DNA from: Clostridia bacterium
Lineage (GTDB): Bacteria > Bacillota > Clostridia > Christensenellales > Borkfalkiaceae
DNA: 48,498 bases
Assembly: GCA_017399945.1 (NCBI GenBank)
Contig: JAFQAQ010000016.1
Coordinates: 1-48,498, forward strand
Reading direction: 5' to 3'
In this document: positions 22,803 to 31,033 of the stretch, piece by piece
Numbering within the stretch: position 1 is the first letter of the stretch
Layout of the letters: the number at the start of each line of letters is the position of its first letter
Notes under the pieces: model-generated
Database searches by the model: none
Seen by the model: the letters and a program-made list of their open reading frames with translations, nothing else
What the model was told of the DNA's origin: nothing
Program-made: the position numbers and the translations under genes

Positions 22803-24113
22803 ATGTCTAAAAAAACCTTGACGGTAACGGGCACGGGCGACGCGCTTTTCGTTGCTCCTTTCCCCGAATACTATTCGCAAGAAAAAAAGAAAGTTACTGA
22901 TTTTATTAATGCGCATCAAGTAAAAATAACTAATTTAGAAACCAATTTAAGTGATTTTGGAAGTTTTGCAAACGCATATTCGGGTGGCACTTGGATAAAC
23001 ACCAAAAAAGAACATTTTTCTCACTTAGCAAGTATGGGTTTTAACTTTTACGGCACGGCAAACAATCATTGCATGGACTATTCGTTTAAGGGTTTGTTGT
23101 CTACCATTGAACACCTAGACCAAATGAATTTAGCCCATGCGGGCACGGGCGCGACCTTAGACCAAGCCGAAGCCCCCGCAATTTTAACCGTTGACGATAA
23201 AAAGATAGCTATTTTTGCAGTCGATTGTATATATCAACCACCGTCAAAGGCTGGAAGGGCAACCAAAACGTTTGAAGGAAGACCGGGAGTAAACTTTTTA
23301 AGACACGAAAAATCTTATTTAGTATCTAAGGAACAACAAGAAACGTTACGACAAATAGCAAAAGATACGGGCATAAACTTCACTCGCGAACAACTTATAG
23401 CAACCGGCTATGCAACGCCCGATCCGGACGGGGTGTTTAAGTTTGGCGAAGTAACTTTTACTACTAATAAAGACCAACCTAAAACTATTTGTAACAAAAA
23501 GGATAAGAGGCGTTTACTCGACCTTCTAAAAAAGTCAAAAGAAGAAAACGATTACGTGTTTTTACAAATACATTGCCACGATAACGACGACGTAAGTCAT
23601 CGCAATCCCCCTGCCTACCTAACGGAATTTTGCAGAAGTTGTATAGACAACGGCGTATCGGCAATTTTTGGTGGTGGAGCGCACGAACTACGTCCAATAG
23701 AAATCTACAAAGGAAAGCCTATTTTCTATTCGCTAGGGGATTTTATATATCAAGGCCCACAAGTAGAATATCTACCGGCAGATTTTATGGAGCAGTATGG
23801 CGTGGATATAAACGCCACGGCAAAAGAAGCGTTAAACGTTCGTTCAAGAAACGGGAAAGTTGGACTTCATCTAGAAAAGAAAAACTATCAAACGGTATTG
23901 CCAAGTTTAAAATTTGAAGGCGAAAAAATGACCTCGTTTAAGTTATTGCCGTTAGAACTTAACTTTACAAAAACCGACCTAACCAACGGGTTGCCTTCCG
24001 TGGCAAATCGAGAAGAATCTCAACAAATAGTTGATTTATTCAACCAGATAAGCGCGCCCTTTGGCAGTCAATTTATGCTTGACGAACAAGGATTTATCCT
24101 GCTAAAAGACTAA
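22803..24113 (+). CDS. CapA-family metallophosphoesterase-like protein
   Basis: The 436-residue protein follows the CapA (poly-gamma-glutamate synthesis) pattern: 'LTVTGTGDALF', 'KITNLETNLSDFG', 'FYGTANNHCMDYSFKGLLST' with the ANNH metal/phosphate motif, 'NLAHAGTGATLDQAEAP' and 'FLQIHCHDNDDV', ending in 'AIFGGGAHELRPIEIYKGKP' and 'IFYSLGDFIYQG'. There is no signal peptide, so it may be cytoplasmic. The family is calcineurin-like and metal dependent; the substrate is unknown. It sits after the terminator at 22755, so expression probably comes from read-through. Confidence 0.85.
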   Translation: MSKKTLTVTGTGDALFVAPFPEYYSQEKKKVTDFINAHQVKITNLETNLSDFGSFANAYSGGTWINTKKEHFSHLASMGFNFYGTANNHCMDYSFKGLLSTIEHLDQMNLAHAGTGATLDQAEAPAILTVDDKKIAIFAVDCIYQPPSKAGRATKTFEGRPGVNFLRHEKSYLVSKEQQETLRQIAKDTGINFTREQLIATGYATPDPDGVFKFGEVTFTTNKDQPKTICNKKDKRRLLDLLKKSKEENDYVFLQIHCHDNDDVSHRNPPAYLTEFCRSCIDNGVSAIFGGGAHELRPIEIYKGKPIFYSLGDFIYQGPQVEYLPADFMEQYGVDINATAKEALNVRSRNGKVGLHLEKKNYQTVLPSLKFEGEKMTSFKLLPLELNFTKTDLTNGLPSVANREESQQIVDLFNQISAPFGSQFMLDEQGFILLKD

Positions 24114-24137
24114 AAATTTAAAAAATTTTTTAAATTT
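24114..24137. terminator. Perfect 24-bp A/T palindrome after the CapA gene
   Basis: An exact dyad of blocks AAATTT, A6, T6 and AAATTT begins directly after the stop codon at 24113. An RNA hairpin with an A-U stem is possible, and it may act as a weak two-way terminator or a DNA-binding site. No T-run follows it on the plus strand. Confidence 0.35.
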
Positions 24138-24148
24138 AAGCAAAAGTA

Positions 24149-24171
24149 GTCAATATTTTTATATATTTTAC
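24149..24171 (+). promoter_or_regulatory. Shared 23-bp element, copy 1 (before the AraC gene)
   Basis: This site starts GTCAATATTTT and ends ATATATTTTAC, and it is repeated at 26890-26912 with a single mismatch at the twelfth base. Copy 1 lies 37 nt before the AraC start. The repeat is visible in the sequence; that it is a regulator or promoter element is inferred. Confidence 0.55.
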
Positions 24172-24208
24172 CCCATTTGATGGAATACAATTGGAGTATA
24201 AGATTATA

Positions 24209-24580
24209 ATGGGGGACTTTGAAGTGCAAGGACTTCACGCTTCAAAAAAGACCTTACCACAAAAGGCGGTAAAACAGGTTTCTGAATATATTAGAAAGAA
24301 CTTTCGCAAGGACATAAAACTTGACGATATAGCCGAGGCTGTAAAGTACAACAAGTTTTATATTTGCAGAGTTTTTAAAGCAACTACTGGACAGACCGTT
24401 CAGAACTTTATACTTGAATTAAGAATCAATAACGCAAAGGCACTGTTAAAAAGAACGGCTATGCCACTTACCGAAATAGTGTATGGATGTGGGTTTTCTT
24501 CTCAAGCTTATTTTTGTCATATATTCAAAAGAAAAACGGGAAAAACACCATTGCAGTATAGGCACTCTGCCGACGAATAA
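24209..24580 (+). CDS. Short AraC-type DNA-binding protein
   Basis: The 123-residue protein is essentially a free AraC DNA-binding domain with two helix-turn-helix units ('KLDDIAEAVKYNKFYICRVF' and 'LTEIVYGCGFSSQAYFCHIF', ending 'KRKTGKTPLQYRHSADE'), without a sensing domain. A longer TTG start at 24191 has no ribosome binding site, so the ATG at 24209 is used (GGAG at 24193-24196, a little far). It is followed by a terminator and then the two solute-binding protein genes, which makes it the probable local regulator. It may be activated by protein partners rather than by a ligand. Confidence 0.8.
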   Translation: MGDFEVQGLHASKKTLPQKAVKQVSEYIRKNFRKDIKLDDIAEAVKYNKFYICRVFKATTGQTVQNFILELRINNAKALLKRTAMPLTEIVYGCGFSSQAYFCHIFKRKTGKTPLQYRHSADE

Positions 24581-24587
24581 AAAGCCC

Positions 24588-24617
24588 AAGCATATTGACC
24601 AATCAATATGCTTTTTT
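24588..24617 (+). terminator. Intrinsic terminator after the short AraC gene
   Basis: AAGCATATTGA (24588-24598) pairs perfectly with TCAATATGCTT (24603-24613) around CCAA, followed by a T-run. It lies 22 nt upstream of the lipoprotein start codon, so the next gene either has its own promoter or relies on read-through. Confidence 0.85.
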
Positions 24618-24639
24618 AATCTAAACGGAAAGGTATCGT

Positions 24640-26478
24640 ATGAAGAAACTAAAAGGACTAACCTTAATAACGTTATTATTAACGCTGATTTTTCAAGTCG
24701 GCTGTTTTAGCGTGAATAATAATTACGTAGTAAGGGAATATCCTTCGGTGGTTTATTTGCAAGTTTCTTCTGATAACGGCACCGATTTTTCGTGGTTAAG
24801 GACGTTGATAAGCGACTTTGAACAACTCCATCAAGAAGACCGTTATCACGACGGAAATAAAGGGGTGGATTTGAGATTAGAGATGGTTGATAAGATAAAT
24901 TTAGAAAGAGTTCCGTTTTTTGACGTTCATATGTATATGGACGATAGCGGAAGGTACCAAGACCTATCTAGACTAATTTCACAAAAATCTTTGGTAAAAA
25001 TATCCGACGTGGTAAACGCTCCTGCGGGTGATGAATCTACCGTAAAAATCTCCGATATGATACTAGACGAATATAAACCTTTATTAACCGACCAAAAAGG
25101 CGATTATTACGCCTTGCCGTGCGCAAGCGAACGTCAAGGAGTTATTTACGATAGTAAGGTTTTTCAAAAATACGGATTATATCTAGCCGACCCACAAAAA
25201 GCAACCGACCAAAACAGCGTTTTTTACTCTTGCAAATACGGAAAGGCAATTTTTATAAAAGAATACGATAGTCAAGCTCCCGTGACCACCTACAAAGCGT
25301 GTGGAAACGACGGAGTTTTCGGTACGATGGACGACGGTCTGCCAACTTCTTTAGAAGAACTTTTCGTGTTGTGTGATTATATGCGCAGTCAAGGCGTAAA
25401 TCCATTCACGTATACGGCGCAAAGCCCAAGAGATAAGGAGTATTTATACAACGCATTGTACGCAAGCCTATCGGGTAGGGAAGGTTATCAAACCCAATAC
25501 ACTTTTAACGGGGAAATAGACGTGGTGACGGGATTTTCCCAAACCCAAAACGCTTTTGACGGAATAGACTACGTAAAACAACCTATTACCGAAAAAACAA
25601 CTATCACGGAAGATAACGGATACCTAGCCAATTCCAACGTAAACAGATATTGGGGAATGTCCTTGTTAAAAATAATTAACGACGAAGGCTGGTATTCTCC
25701 CTTATGTAAAGATACAAGCCTAACTGAAACGCAAACTGTAGAAAGGTTTTTGCTCAACGGCATGAATATTGACGGTCTGCTTAACCCGACCTGTGGAATG
25801 CTTATTACTACCGATAGGTGGTATAACAAAAGCGTGCACTCGGGCAGTATAAAAAGATACCACTTATACACTAATCGTATAGGGACGGGTGAATTAACCG
25901 TTCGTTGGATGCCACTTCCCACCAAGGTTAAAGGTACGGTAACGCCCAACGCTGACGGCGAGCCAAACGCAACTTTTACCCATTGTGGTCTTGCAGGGAA
26001 TATGTTCTTAAACGAAAGAATGTCTCACGATATAGGTGGTATGCAAATTTGCAAAGAATTTATAAAATATATCTTTACTGAACGTGGACTTTCTACGTAT
26101 ACTGCAAAACAAGGGTTTACGAGAACTGCAATGAAATATACCGTTCAAGAACACTATTTAATGGAACTAAACCCCTATCAAATATCAGCAATGCAATGCT
26201 TTTTAGGGGAAGATAGGGTTATAAGCCCAATAATAACTAATTTATACAATACCGACGTCGACTATTACTACGATTACGACAAGGGTGTAGACGGATATCT
26301 AGGACAAATAATAAATAGCAATTCGTCAATGAGTTTATACCAATTATTCGACTATTCAACTACCACGCTAAAAGAATGGGAAATCTTTAAGTCGGGCGGA
26401 AAATTAGAATACGACCGTCCCGAACAAGACCAAGAACCAGAACAGGGTGGAGTATCGTCGCTTCCGTCAGTGTCGTAA
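24640..26478 (+). CDS. ABC transporter solute-binding lipoprotein, paralogue 1
   Basis: The 612-residue protein has a lipoprotein signal peptide (MKKLKGLTLITLL, lipobox ending FQVGC at about residue 22), then a carbohydrate type-1 binding-protein layout. It shares many blocks with the downstream protein at 26985: 'FEQLHQEDRYHDGNKG', 'GTMDDGLPTSLEELFVLCDY', 'DNGYLANSNVNRYWGMSLL' and 'NPTCGMLITTDRWYNKSV'. The length, over 600 residues, exceeds the usual 420-550. It should capture an oligosaccharide or glycan fragment at the outer face of the membrane. No permease directly follows, and it lies apart behind a terminator, so it may share the permeases at 28954-30924. Confidence 0.85.
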   Translation: MKKLKGLTLITLLLTLIFQVGCFSVNNNYVVREYPSVVYLQVSSDNGTDFSWLRTLISDFEQLHQEDRYHDGNKGVDLRLEMVDKINLERVPFFDVHMYMDDSGRYQDLSRLISQKSLVKISDVVNAPAGDESTVKISDMILDEYKPLLTDQKGDYYALPCASERQGVIYDSKVFQKYGLYLADPQKATDQNSVFYSCKYGKAIFIKEYDSQAPVTTYKACGNDGVFGTMDDGLPTSLEELFVLCDYMRSQGVNPFTYTAQSPRDKEYLYNALYASLSGREGYQTQYTFNGEIDVVTGFSQTQNAFDGIDYVKQPITEKTTITEDNGYLANSNVNRYWGMSLLKIINDEGWYSPLCKDTSLTETQTVERFLLNGMNIDGLLNPTCGMLITTDRWYNKSVHSGSIKRYHLYTNRIGTGELTVRWMPLPTKVKGTVTPNADGEPNATFTHCGLAGNMFLNERMSHDIGGMQICKEFIKYIFTERGLSTYTAKQGFTRTAMKYTVQEHYLMELNPYQISAMQCFLGEDRVISPIITNLYNTDVDYYYDYDKGVDGYLGQIINSNSSMSLYQLFDYSTTTLKEWEIFKSGGKLEYDRPEQDQEPEQGGVSSLPSVS

Positions 26479-26502
26479 CCATCTTAACTTAATAATTACA
26501 AA

Positions 26503-26530
26503 ACGCCCGTGTTTGTCACGGGCGTATTTT
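26503..26530 (+). terminator. Intrinsic terminator after binding protein 1
   Basis: ACGCCCGTG (26503-26511) pairs perfectly with CACGGGCGT (26517-26525) around TTTGT, followed by ATTTTGTT. The T-tract is interrupted, so efficiency may be partial. Confidence 0.75.
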
Positions 26531-26557
26531 GTTGCCAATTATACCAAAAAATACCTA

Positions 26558-26586
26558 TTGAACCAAAGACGAGCGTATGATATAAT
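26558..26586 (+). promoter_or_regulatory. Strong promoter of the binding-protein 2/permease operon
   Basis: TTGAAC (26558-26563) and consensus TATAAT (26581-26586) are spaced by 17 nt with extended TG at 26578-26579. Transcription would start near 26593, 390 nt before the next start codon. Confidence 0.75.
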
Positions 26587-26874
26587 ATAAAGGGAGAAAG
26601 ATTACCCCAAAAACGTTAAAAACCAAAACAAAAACCCTTGTCTTTCAAAAATAATCAAAAACAAGCGTTTTTACCCCAAAAAACGCTAAAAATCACCACT
26701 TTTTAATAGGTTGATTCAAAATAATCATATACTGACGAAAAAGCAATGATAAAGCCGACGTAAGCAATAAAAATCAAAAACCAAAAAATGCCAAAATAAC
26801 CAATAAAAGACTATTTTTTTGAAATATTGACCTTAAAAAAATAAACTTTTGCAAAATAATAACAAAATTTAAAA

Positions 26875-26891
26875 ACATTTTTCAAAAATGT
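26875..26891. promoter_or_regulatory. 17-bp palindrome next to the shared element
   Basis: ACATTTTT (26875-26882) and AAAAATGT (26884-26891) form an 8+1+8 dyad touching the start of the shared element copy 2. Copy 1 also has a palindrome (24114-24137) 12 nt upstream, though of different sequence. Confidence 0.4.
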
Positions 26892-26912
26892 CAATATTTT
26901 GATATATTTTAC
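26890..26912 (+). promoter_or_regulatory. Shared 23-bp element, copy 2 (before binding protein 2)
   Basis: It matches copy 1 at 24149-24171 in 22 of 23 bases and lies 72 nt before the start of the binding-protein gene at 26985. Such near identity between otherwise unrelated intergenic sequences implies selection, most simply as an operator of the AraC-type protein or a common promoter element. Confidence 0.55.
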
Positions 26913-26984
26913 AGCCGATATGTAGTAAAATTTTCAAAGTAAATATTCTATTGTGGGATTATTATACATTTTAGGAGGTACACA

Positions 26985-28859
26985 ATGAAGAAACTCAAAA
27001 AACTTTTATCAGTTGCGCTTTGCGGATTGATGGCGTTCTCTGCAGTTGGTTGCGGTGGCGGTGGCGGTGGTGAAGAAATTCCCGACGGCTACACCGGCAA
27101 GGAAACTGTTATCGACGTTACGATTTACGACGCAGGCGTTAACAAAAACTGGCTTGTAGACTTAGCTAAAGATTATGAACAACTTCACTTGGAAGACTCT
27201 TATGCTGATGGTCAAACAGGTCTTAGATTCAAAATAGACGGTGTTTACAGTACTTCTATCACTGCAAACTCGTCCACTCACTTCTACGTAGCACACGGTG
27301 ATATGGGTCACGAAACTGCAAGATCTTTAGCAAACTTAGGTTTAGTTGTTGATATTACCGACGTTGTTGAAGAAAAAATCGACGATAGAGACAGAGACGG
27401 TATTAACGAAACTTCTATTAAGGACAAAATTATTCCTTCTTACTACGAAAGAGTATTATGCGGTCCTGACGGAAAGTGCTACGGCTTACCTAGCTATGGT
27501 ATCAAAACCGGTTTAACTATCGACGCATACCACTTTAAGAGCAAGGGTTTATATTTTGCGCATCCTGACACTTGGGGTACTTTTGACAGTGAATTATACG
27601 AATCCAAGTTTGGCAACGCATACTTCATCCCAGGTTCTGGTGGTGCTGAAATCGTTGATGGCGCAAAACTTGCAGTTGGTAACGACGGAATCGAAGGCAC
27701 TGCCGACGACGGACAACCAACTTCCTTGCAAGAACTTCTTATTCTTTGCGACTATATGAAGAGTAAGGGTATTTCTCCTTTAACGGCATACGGCAACTCC
27801 GAATCTAAGAGGACTGAAATGCTCAGCAACCTTTGGGCTTCTATTGCTGGTTACGATGCTTATCAAGCGCGTTGGGACTACAATGGTAAAGAAGGTAAGG
27901 ATATGGAAATCGTTACCGGTGTTACTGCTGAAAAGTTCTTAGGATACGACACTATTTTCAATCCTAAAGTAGAAACCGTAAAGGTTAACCTTGAAAACGG
28001 TTATCTTGCAAACGATTCTATTGGTAGATATTGGGGAACTGCATTCCTTCATATTGCTCATAAAGAAGGTTGGTACTCCAAGATTTCTGCGGACGACCAA
28101 TGTTCTCACTTAGAAGGTGAAGAAAGATTCGTTCTTAACGGCGTAAAAATCGGTAAGGAAACCAACGAGCTTTGCGGTATGTTAATCGAAGGTGACTATT
28201 GGTATAACGAATCTAAAAAGAACGGCGCTATGGATAAATTTAAGAACTACGTTACCAACAAAACCGGCAGACAACTCGACCTTCAATGGATGAGCATGCC
28301 TACCTTAGTTACTGGCTACGTAACCGGCGTTGGTACTGCTGCTGATCTTGGTTCTAAAACGAATAGAACTACCGATCTTCCAATTATGAACAGCACTCAA
28401 ACTGCAAACGAACACGTTGACCCTATTTCTCAAGGTGCATCTATCTATATTAATAGCAGATATAAGAACAACACTTTAATCGTAAACATGCTTAAAGACT
28501 TTATGAAGTTCTTACATACCGACGACGCGCTTTCTTACTACACTGGAAGCCAAGGTGTATATCGTTGTGCAATGTCTTACGACGTTAAAGACGAACACGT
28601 AGCAAATCTTTCTGCTTTCCAAAAAACAACTCTTGCGTTAGTTTCAACTTCTGAAAGGCCTTTTGCTCCTGCAAATATTCCAGATTTATTCGATTACGAT
28701 ACCTTTAATGCAAAAAATGCAGACGGTTCTAAGAACGGCTGGTTGGTTTCTCCAAAGAATATCGGCTTAGATAACTATGGCAACAATTTCTATACGTTAT
28801 TTACTTACAGTTCACAAAAGCAAGCTTCTTGGAAAGGCGCTCAATATATGGGTGATTAA
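26985..28859 (+). CDS. ABC transporter solute-binding lipoprotein, paralogue 2
   Basis: The 624-residue lipoprotein begins MKKLKKLLSVALCGLMAF with lipobox SAVGC at about residue 23, followed by a glycine linker (GGGGGG). The binding-protein body shares blocks with paralogue 1: 'YEQLHLEDSYADGQTGL', 'GTADDGQPTSLQELLILCDY', 'ENGYLANDSIGRYWGTAFL'. A 'DRDRDGINETS' stretch looks like a calcium-binding loop. Strong ribosome binding site (TAGGAGG) and biased, high-expression codons. It leads the permease genes and probably is the abundant substrate receptor; the hairpin at 28880 separates it from the first permease gene. Confidence 0.9.
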   Translation: MKKLKKLLSVALCGLMAFSAVGCGGGGGGEEIPDGYTGKETVIDVTIYDAGVNKNWLVDLAKDYEQLHLEDSYADGQTGLRFKIDGVYSTSITANSSTHFYVAHGDMGHETARSLANLGLVVDITDVVEEKIDDRDRDGINETSIKDKIIPSYYERVLCGPDGKCYGLPSYGIKTGLTIDAYHFKSKGLYFAHPDTWGTFDSELYESKFGNAYFIPGSGGAEIVDGAKLAVGNDGIEGTADDGQPTSLQELLILCDYMKSKGISPLTAYGNSESKRTEMLSNLWASIAGYDAYQARWDYNGKEGKDMEIVTGVTAEKFLGYDTIFNPKVETVKVNLENGYLANDSIGRYWGTAFLHIAHKEGWYSKISADDQCSHLEGEERFVLNGVKIGKETNELCGMLIEGDYWYNESKKNGAMDKFKNYVTNKTGRQLDLQWMSMPTLVTGYVTGVGTAADLGSKTNRTTDLPIMNSTQTANEHVDPISQGASIYINSRYKNNTLIVNMLKDFMKFLHTDDALSYYTGSQGVYRCAMSYDVKDEHVANLSAFQKTTLALVSTSERPFAPANIPDLFDYDTFNAKNADGSKNGWLVSPKNIGLDNYGNNFYTLFTYSSQKQASWKGAQYMGD

Positions 28860-28879
28860 TTAACGATAACTGATTAATA

Positions 28880-28932
28880 GTCGTAACGCGCGTGTATTTA
28901 TACATTATATATAATACGCGTGCGTGTACGAC
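28880..28932 (+). promoter_or_regulatory. Intercistronic hairpin between binding protein and permease
   Basis: GTCGTAACGCGCGTGTATT (28880-28898) folds back on the arm ending GCGTGTACGAC (28932), giving an imperfect stem-loop of about 19 bp with G-U pairs. There is no T-run. Such structures after a binding-protein gene stabilise its mRNA 3' end and lower permease output, as in other ABC operons; here it would also bury the alternative GTG at 28924. Confidence 0.6.
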
Positions 28933-28953
28933 TTAAAAACTTTTGGTGAAAAA

Positions 28954-29952
28954 ATGGAAAAAACAGTAAAAAGTAACATTATTAACAATCCTAGATTGCG
29001 CAACAAACTGATTTTTTACGTTTTGATGCTAGCACTTCCCTTTATACAATTGTGCTTGTTCTACGTTTACGTAAATTTCAGCACCATCTACATGTCCTTC
29101 TTCAAAATGGTTGAACGTGTTGGTGTTCTTGGATTTGACATGCAGTTTGCTTTTCCCGATAACTTCGTTCACGTATGGAACGAAATTATCGTTGAACACG
29201 CGTGGAAAATAGGGAACTCTGCAAAAATGTATGCGATTGACTTCCCAATTGCTTTAACCTTGCAATTGATTTTCTCTTACTACATTTACAAAAAGTATCC
29301 TATGTCGGGCTTCTTTAAGGTTATACTTTATATGCCCGCCTTAATATCCAGTCTTGTTTTTGCAATCTTGTTTAACAGACTTATGTACGATGGATATATG
29401 GAACTTCGTTCTATAATCGATTTTGGCGATACGTCTCACGCAGGCGACTACGAAGGATTCTTATATGACGACAATACGGTATTCCTGGGAGTTATGGTGT
29501 TTAACATTTGGTGTCAATTCGGTGTTAACATACTTATGTATTCGGGTGCAATGTCTGGTATAGACGAATCTATTGTAGAATCTTGTCATTTGGACGGATG
29601 TAACTTAATACAAGAATTCTGGTATATTTCAGTTCCTTTGATATTCCCAACGCTTATAGCTTTAACCATAACCTCTATTACTGGTATCTTTAACAACCAA
29701 TTTGGTTTGCTAAGCTTGTACGGAGAACAACTCAGTGGTTTAAGTCAAGAAGCGGTAAGAAAGGTAAATACTATGGGATTCTATATGTATTTACAAACCA
29801 AACGTATTACCGACCTTAGAGAACAATTGTACGGTATCGAGCACACCGCGTCTGAACTTTGCGCATACGGTTTGTGTGTAACCTTAGTTGTTATTCCTAT
29901 CGTATTCGGTGTAAGACACTTGTTGTATAAGTACGGTCCAAGCGTAGATTAA
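28954..29952 (+). CDS. Carbohydrate ABC transporter permease (MalF/UgpA type)
   Basis: The 332-residue protein has about six membrane segments and the EAA-loop region 'ESCHLDGCNLIQEFWYISVP' (about residues 209-228), with conserved D-G and P positions that bind the ATPase. The alternative GTG at 28924 adds ten residues, but it lies in the hairpin and lacks a ribosome binding site; the ATG at 28954 with upstream GGTG is preferred. It forms the channel with the next gene. As in many Firmicutes sugar transporters, no ATPase gene follows; a shared MsmX-type ATPase elsewhere in the genome would power it. Confidence 0.9.
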   Translation: MEKTVKSNIINNPRLRNKLIFYVLMLALPFIQLCLFYVYVNFSTIYMSFFKMVERVGVLGFDMQFAFPDNFVHVWNEIIVEHAWKIGNSAKMYAIDFPIALTLQLIFSYYIYKKYPMSGFFKVILYMPALISSLVFAILFNRLMYDGYMELRSIIDFGDTSHAGDYEGFLYDDNTVFLGVMVFNIWCQFGVNILMYSGAMSGIDESIVESCHLDGCNLIQEFWYISVPLIFPTLIALTITSITGIFNNQFGLLSLYGEQLSGLSQEAVRKVNTMGFYMYLQTKRITDLREQLYGIEHTASELCAYGLCVTLVVIPIVFGVRHLLYKYGPSVD

Positions 29953-29967
29953 TAGGAGGGCAATGAT

Positions 29968-30924
29968 ATGAAATCTAAAAGTAAAATTGACTTGATATTT
30001 AAAATATGCGTTGCTAGCTTCTTGGTTTTCTATGCGTTAACTATATTTATCCTACTCGGTTGGGGTTTAATTCAATCGTTTAGATATATAGACGACTATA
30101 CCTATAACGGTGCGCTTTCCTTGCCTACCAAAATAGAAGGTTTTGAAGCTGAATTCTATAATGCTTTAAAGTTTGGTAACTATAAAACCATTATGGAACA
30201 CTTCTATTGCGAAAGTAAGGTATCATACTTTACCATGTTCGACTCGGTTAACGCCGTAAGCATTAACCACGGCGACGTTGGTGTAGGTGGATTATTATTT
30301 AACACCTTATACATGGCAGTAATTTGTAGCTTTGCGCAAGTGTTTATTACTTATTTAGTAGCATTCCTTTGTGCGAAATACAAATTTAAGTTTAGCGCCT
30401 TTATATACGGCTTAGTTATCTTTATGATGACGGTTCCAACCGTTGGTACGCAACCTGCAACCGTAAAGCTATTGCAAGACCTTAACTTGTTCGGTAGATA
30501 CGGTGGTATGTTACTAATGAGATGTTGTTTCGGTGGTATGTACTTCTTGGTATTCTACGGATTCTTTGAAGGTTTACCTGATTCCTACGTTGAAGCTGCT
30601 GAAATTGACGGTGCTTCACAACTTAACATCTTATTAACCATAATAATTCCTCTTGGAATTAAAACCATACTTACTATAACCCTTATCCTTTTCGTTGCTA
30701 ACTGGAACGACTACTCCATGTCGTATATCTACATGCCATCTATTCCTACCTTGGCATTAGCAGTTTATGAATTGGCACACATTGGTTATAAACACTCGTC
30801 GCTCACCGGTGACGTTTACAAAATTGCCGGCACCATGATGCTTGCTATCCCGATAACTCTTATCTTCGTATTATTCAGAGATAAGATTATGGGTGATATC
30901 TCTGCGGGTGGTCTAAAAGGCTAA
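29968..30924 (+). CDS. Carbohydrate ABC transporter permease (MalG/UgpE type)
   Basis: The 318-residue protein has six membrane segments and a consensus EAA motif, 'EAAEIDGASQLNILLTIIIP' (about residues 209-228). It pairs with the upstream permease. The start has TAGGAGGGC as ribosome binding site, 15 nt after the previous stop. The periplasm-side loop between helices 1 and 2 is longer than usual (about residues 30-100). The hairpin at 30951-30993 follows. Confidence 0.92.
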   Translation: MKSKSKIDLIFKICVASFLVFYALTIFILLGWGLIQSFRYIDDYTYNGALSLPTKIEGFEAEFYNALKFGNYKTIMEHFYCESKVSYFTMFDSVNAVSINHGDVGVGGLLFNTLYMAVICSFAQVFITYLVAFLCAKYKFKFSAFIYGLVIFMMTVPTVGTQPATVKLLQDLNLFGRYGGMLLMRCCFGGMYFLVFYGFFEGLPDSYVEAAEIDGASQLNILLTIIIPLGIKTILTITLILFVANWNDYSMSYIYMPSIPTLALAVYELAHIGYKHSSLTGDVYKIAGTMMLAIPITLIFVLFRDKIMGDISAGGLKG

Positions 30925-30950
30925 TTAACTCCTAAAACACAAAAAATTGA

Positions 30951-30993
30951 ACCTAAAGCCGATTTGACGTTTTTTGTCAAACCGACTTTAGGT
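30951..30993 (+). terminator. Strong hairpin after the permease genes
   Basis: An 18-nt arm (30951-30968, starting ACCTAAAG) pairs with 30976-30993 (ending CTTTAGGT) with two mismatches around a T6-containing loop. No T-run follows, so it may be a processing or stability element rather than a terminator; the next gene starts 40 nt downstream and may be read through. Confidence 0.5.
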
Positions 30994-31033
30994 GTCTTAA
31001 AAAGAAAATCTCTTACTGAAAGGAGAAATAAAG

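Larger units (their letters stand above)
26593..26984 (+). ncRNA. Long A-rich untranslated leader or small RNA region
   Basis: No convincing ORF lies between the promoter and the binding-protein start; the longest candidate is a 22-codon TTG frame without ribosome binding site. The sequence holds two direct copies of ACCCCAAAAA(A)CG(T/C)TAAAAA (from 26604 and 26673), a perfect 9-bp hairpin AGCGTTTTT (26664-26672)/AAAAACGCT (26679-26687), a palindrome ACATTTTT-C-AAAAATGT (26875-26891) and the second copy of the shared 23-bp element (26890-26912). I cannot tell whether this is one long 5' leader or a separate RNA followed by a second promoter. A known riboswitch class was not recognised. Confidence 0.45.

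Noticed and set aside
24191-24208. TTG at 24191 as the start of the short AraC protein
   Set aside because: The GGAG signal overlaps this codon, so it could only serve the ATG at 24209.
28924-28953. GTG at 28924 as the start of the first permease
   Set aside because: It lies within the intercistronic hairpin and has no ribosome binding site; ATG at 28954 is better placed.
24640-30924. A missing ABC ATPase as a sign of a broken transporter
   Set aside because: Firmicutes sugar ABC transporters commonly share an ATPase encoded elsewhere, so absence here is normal.
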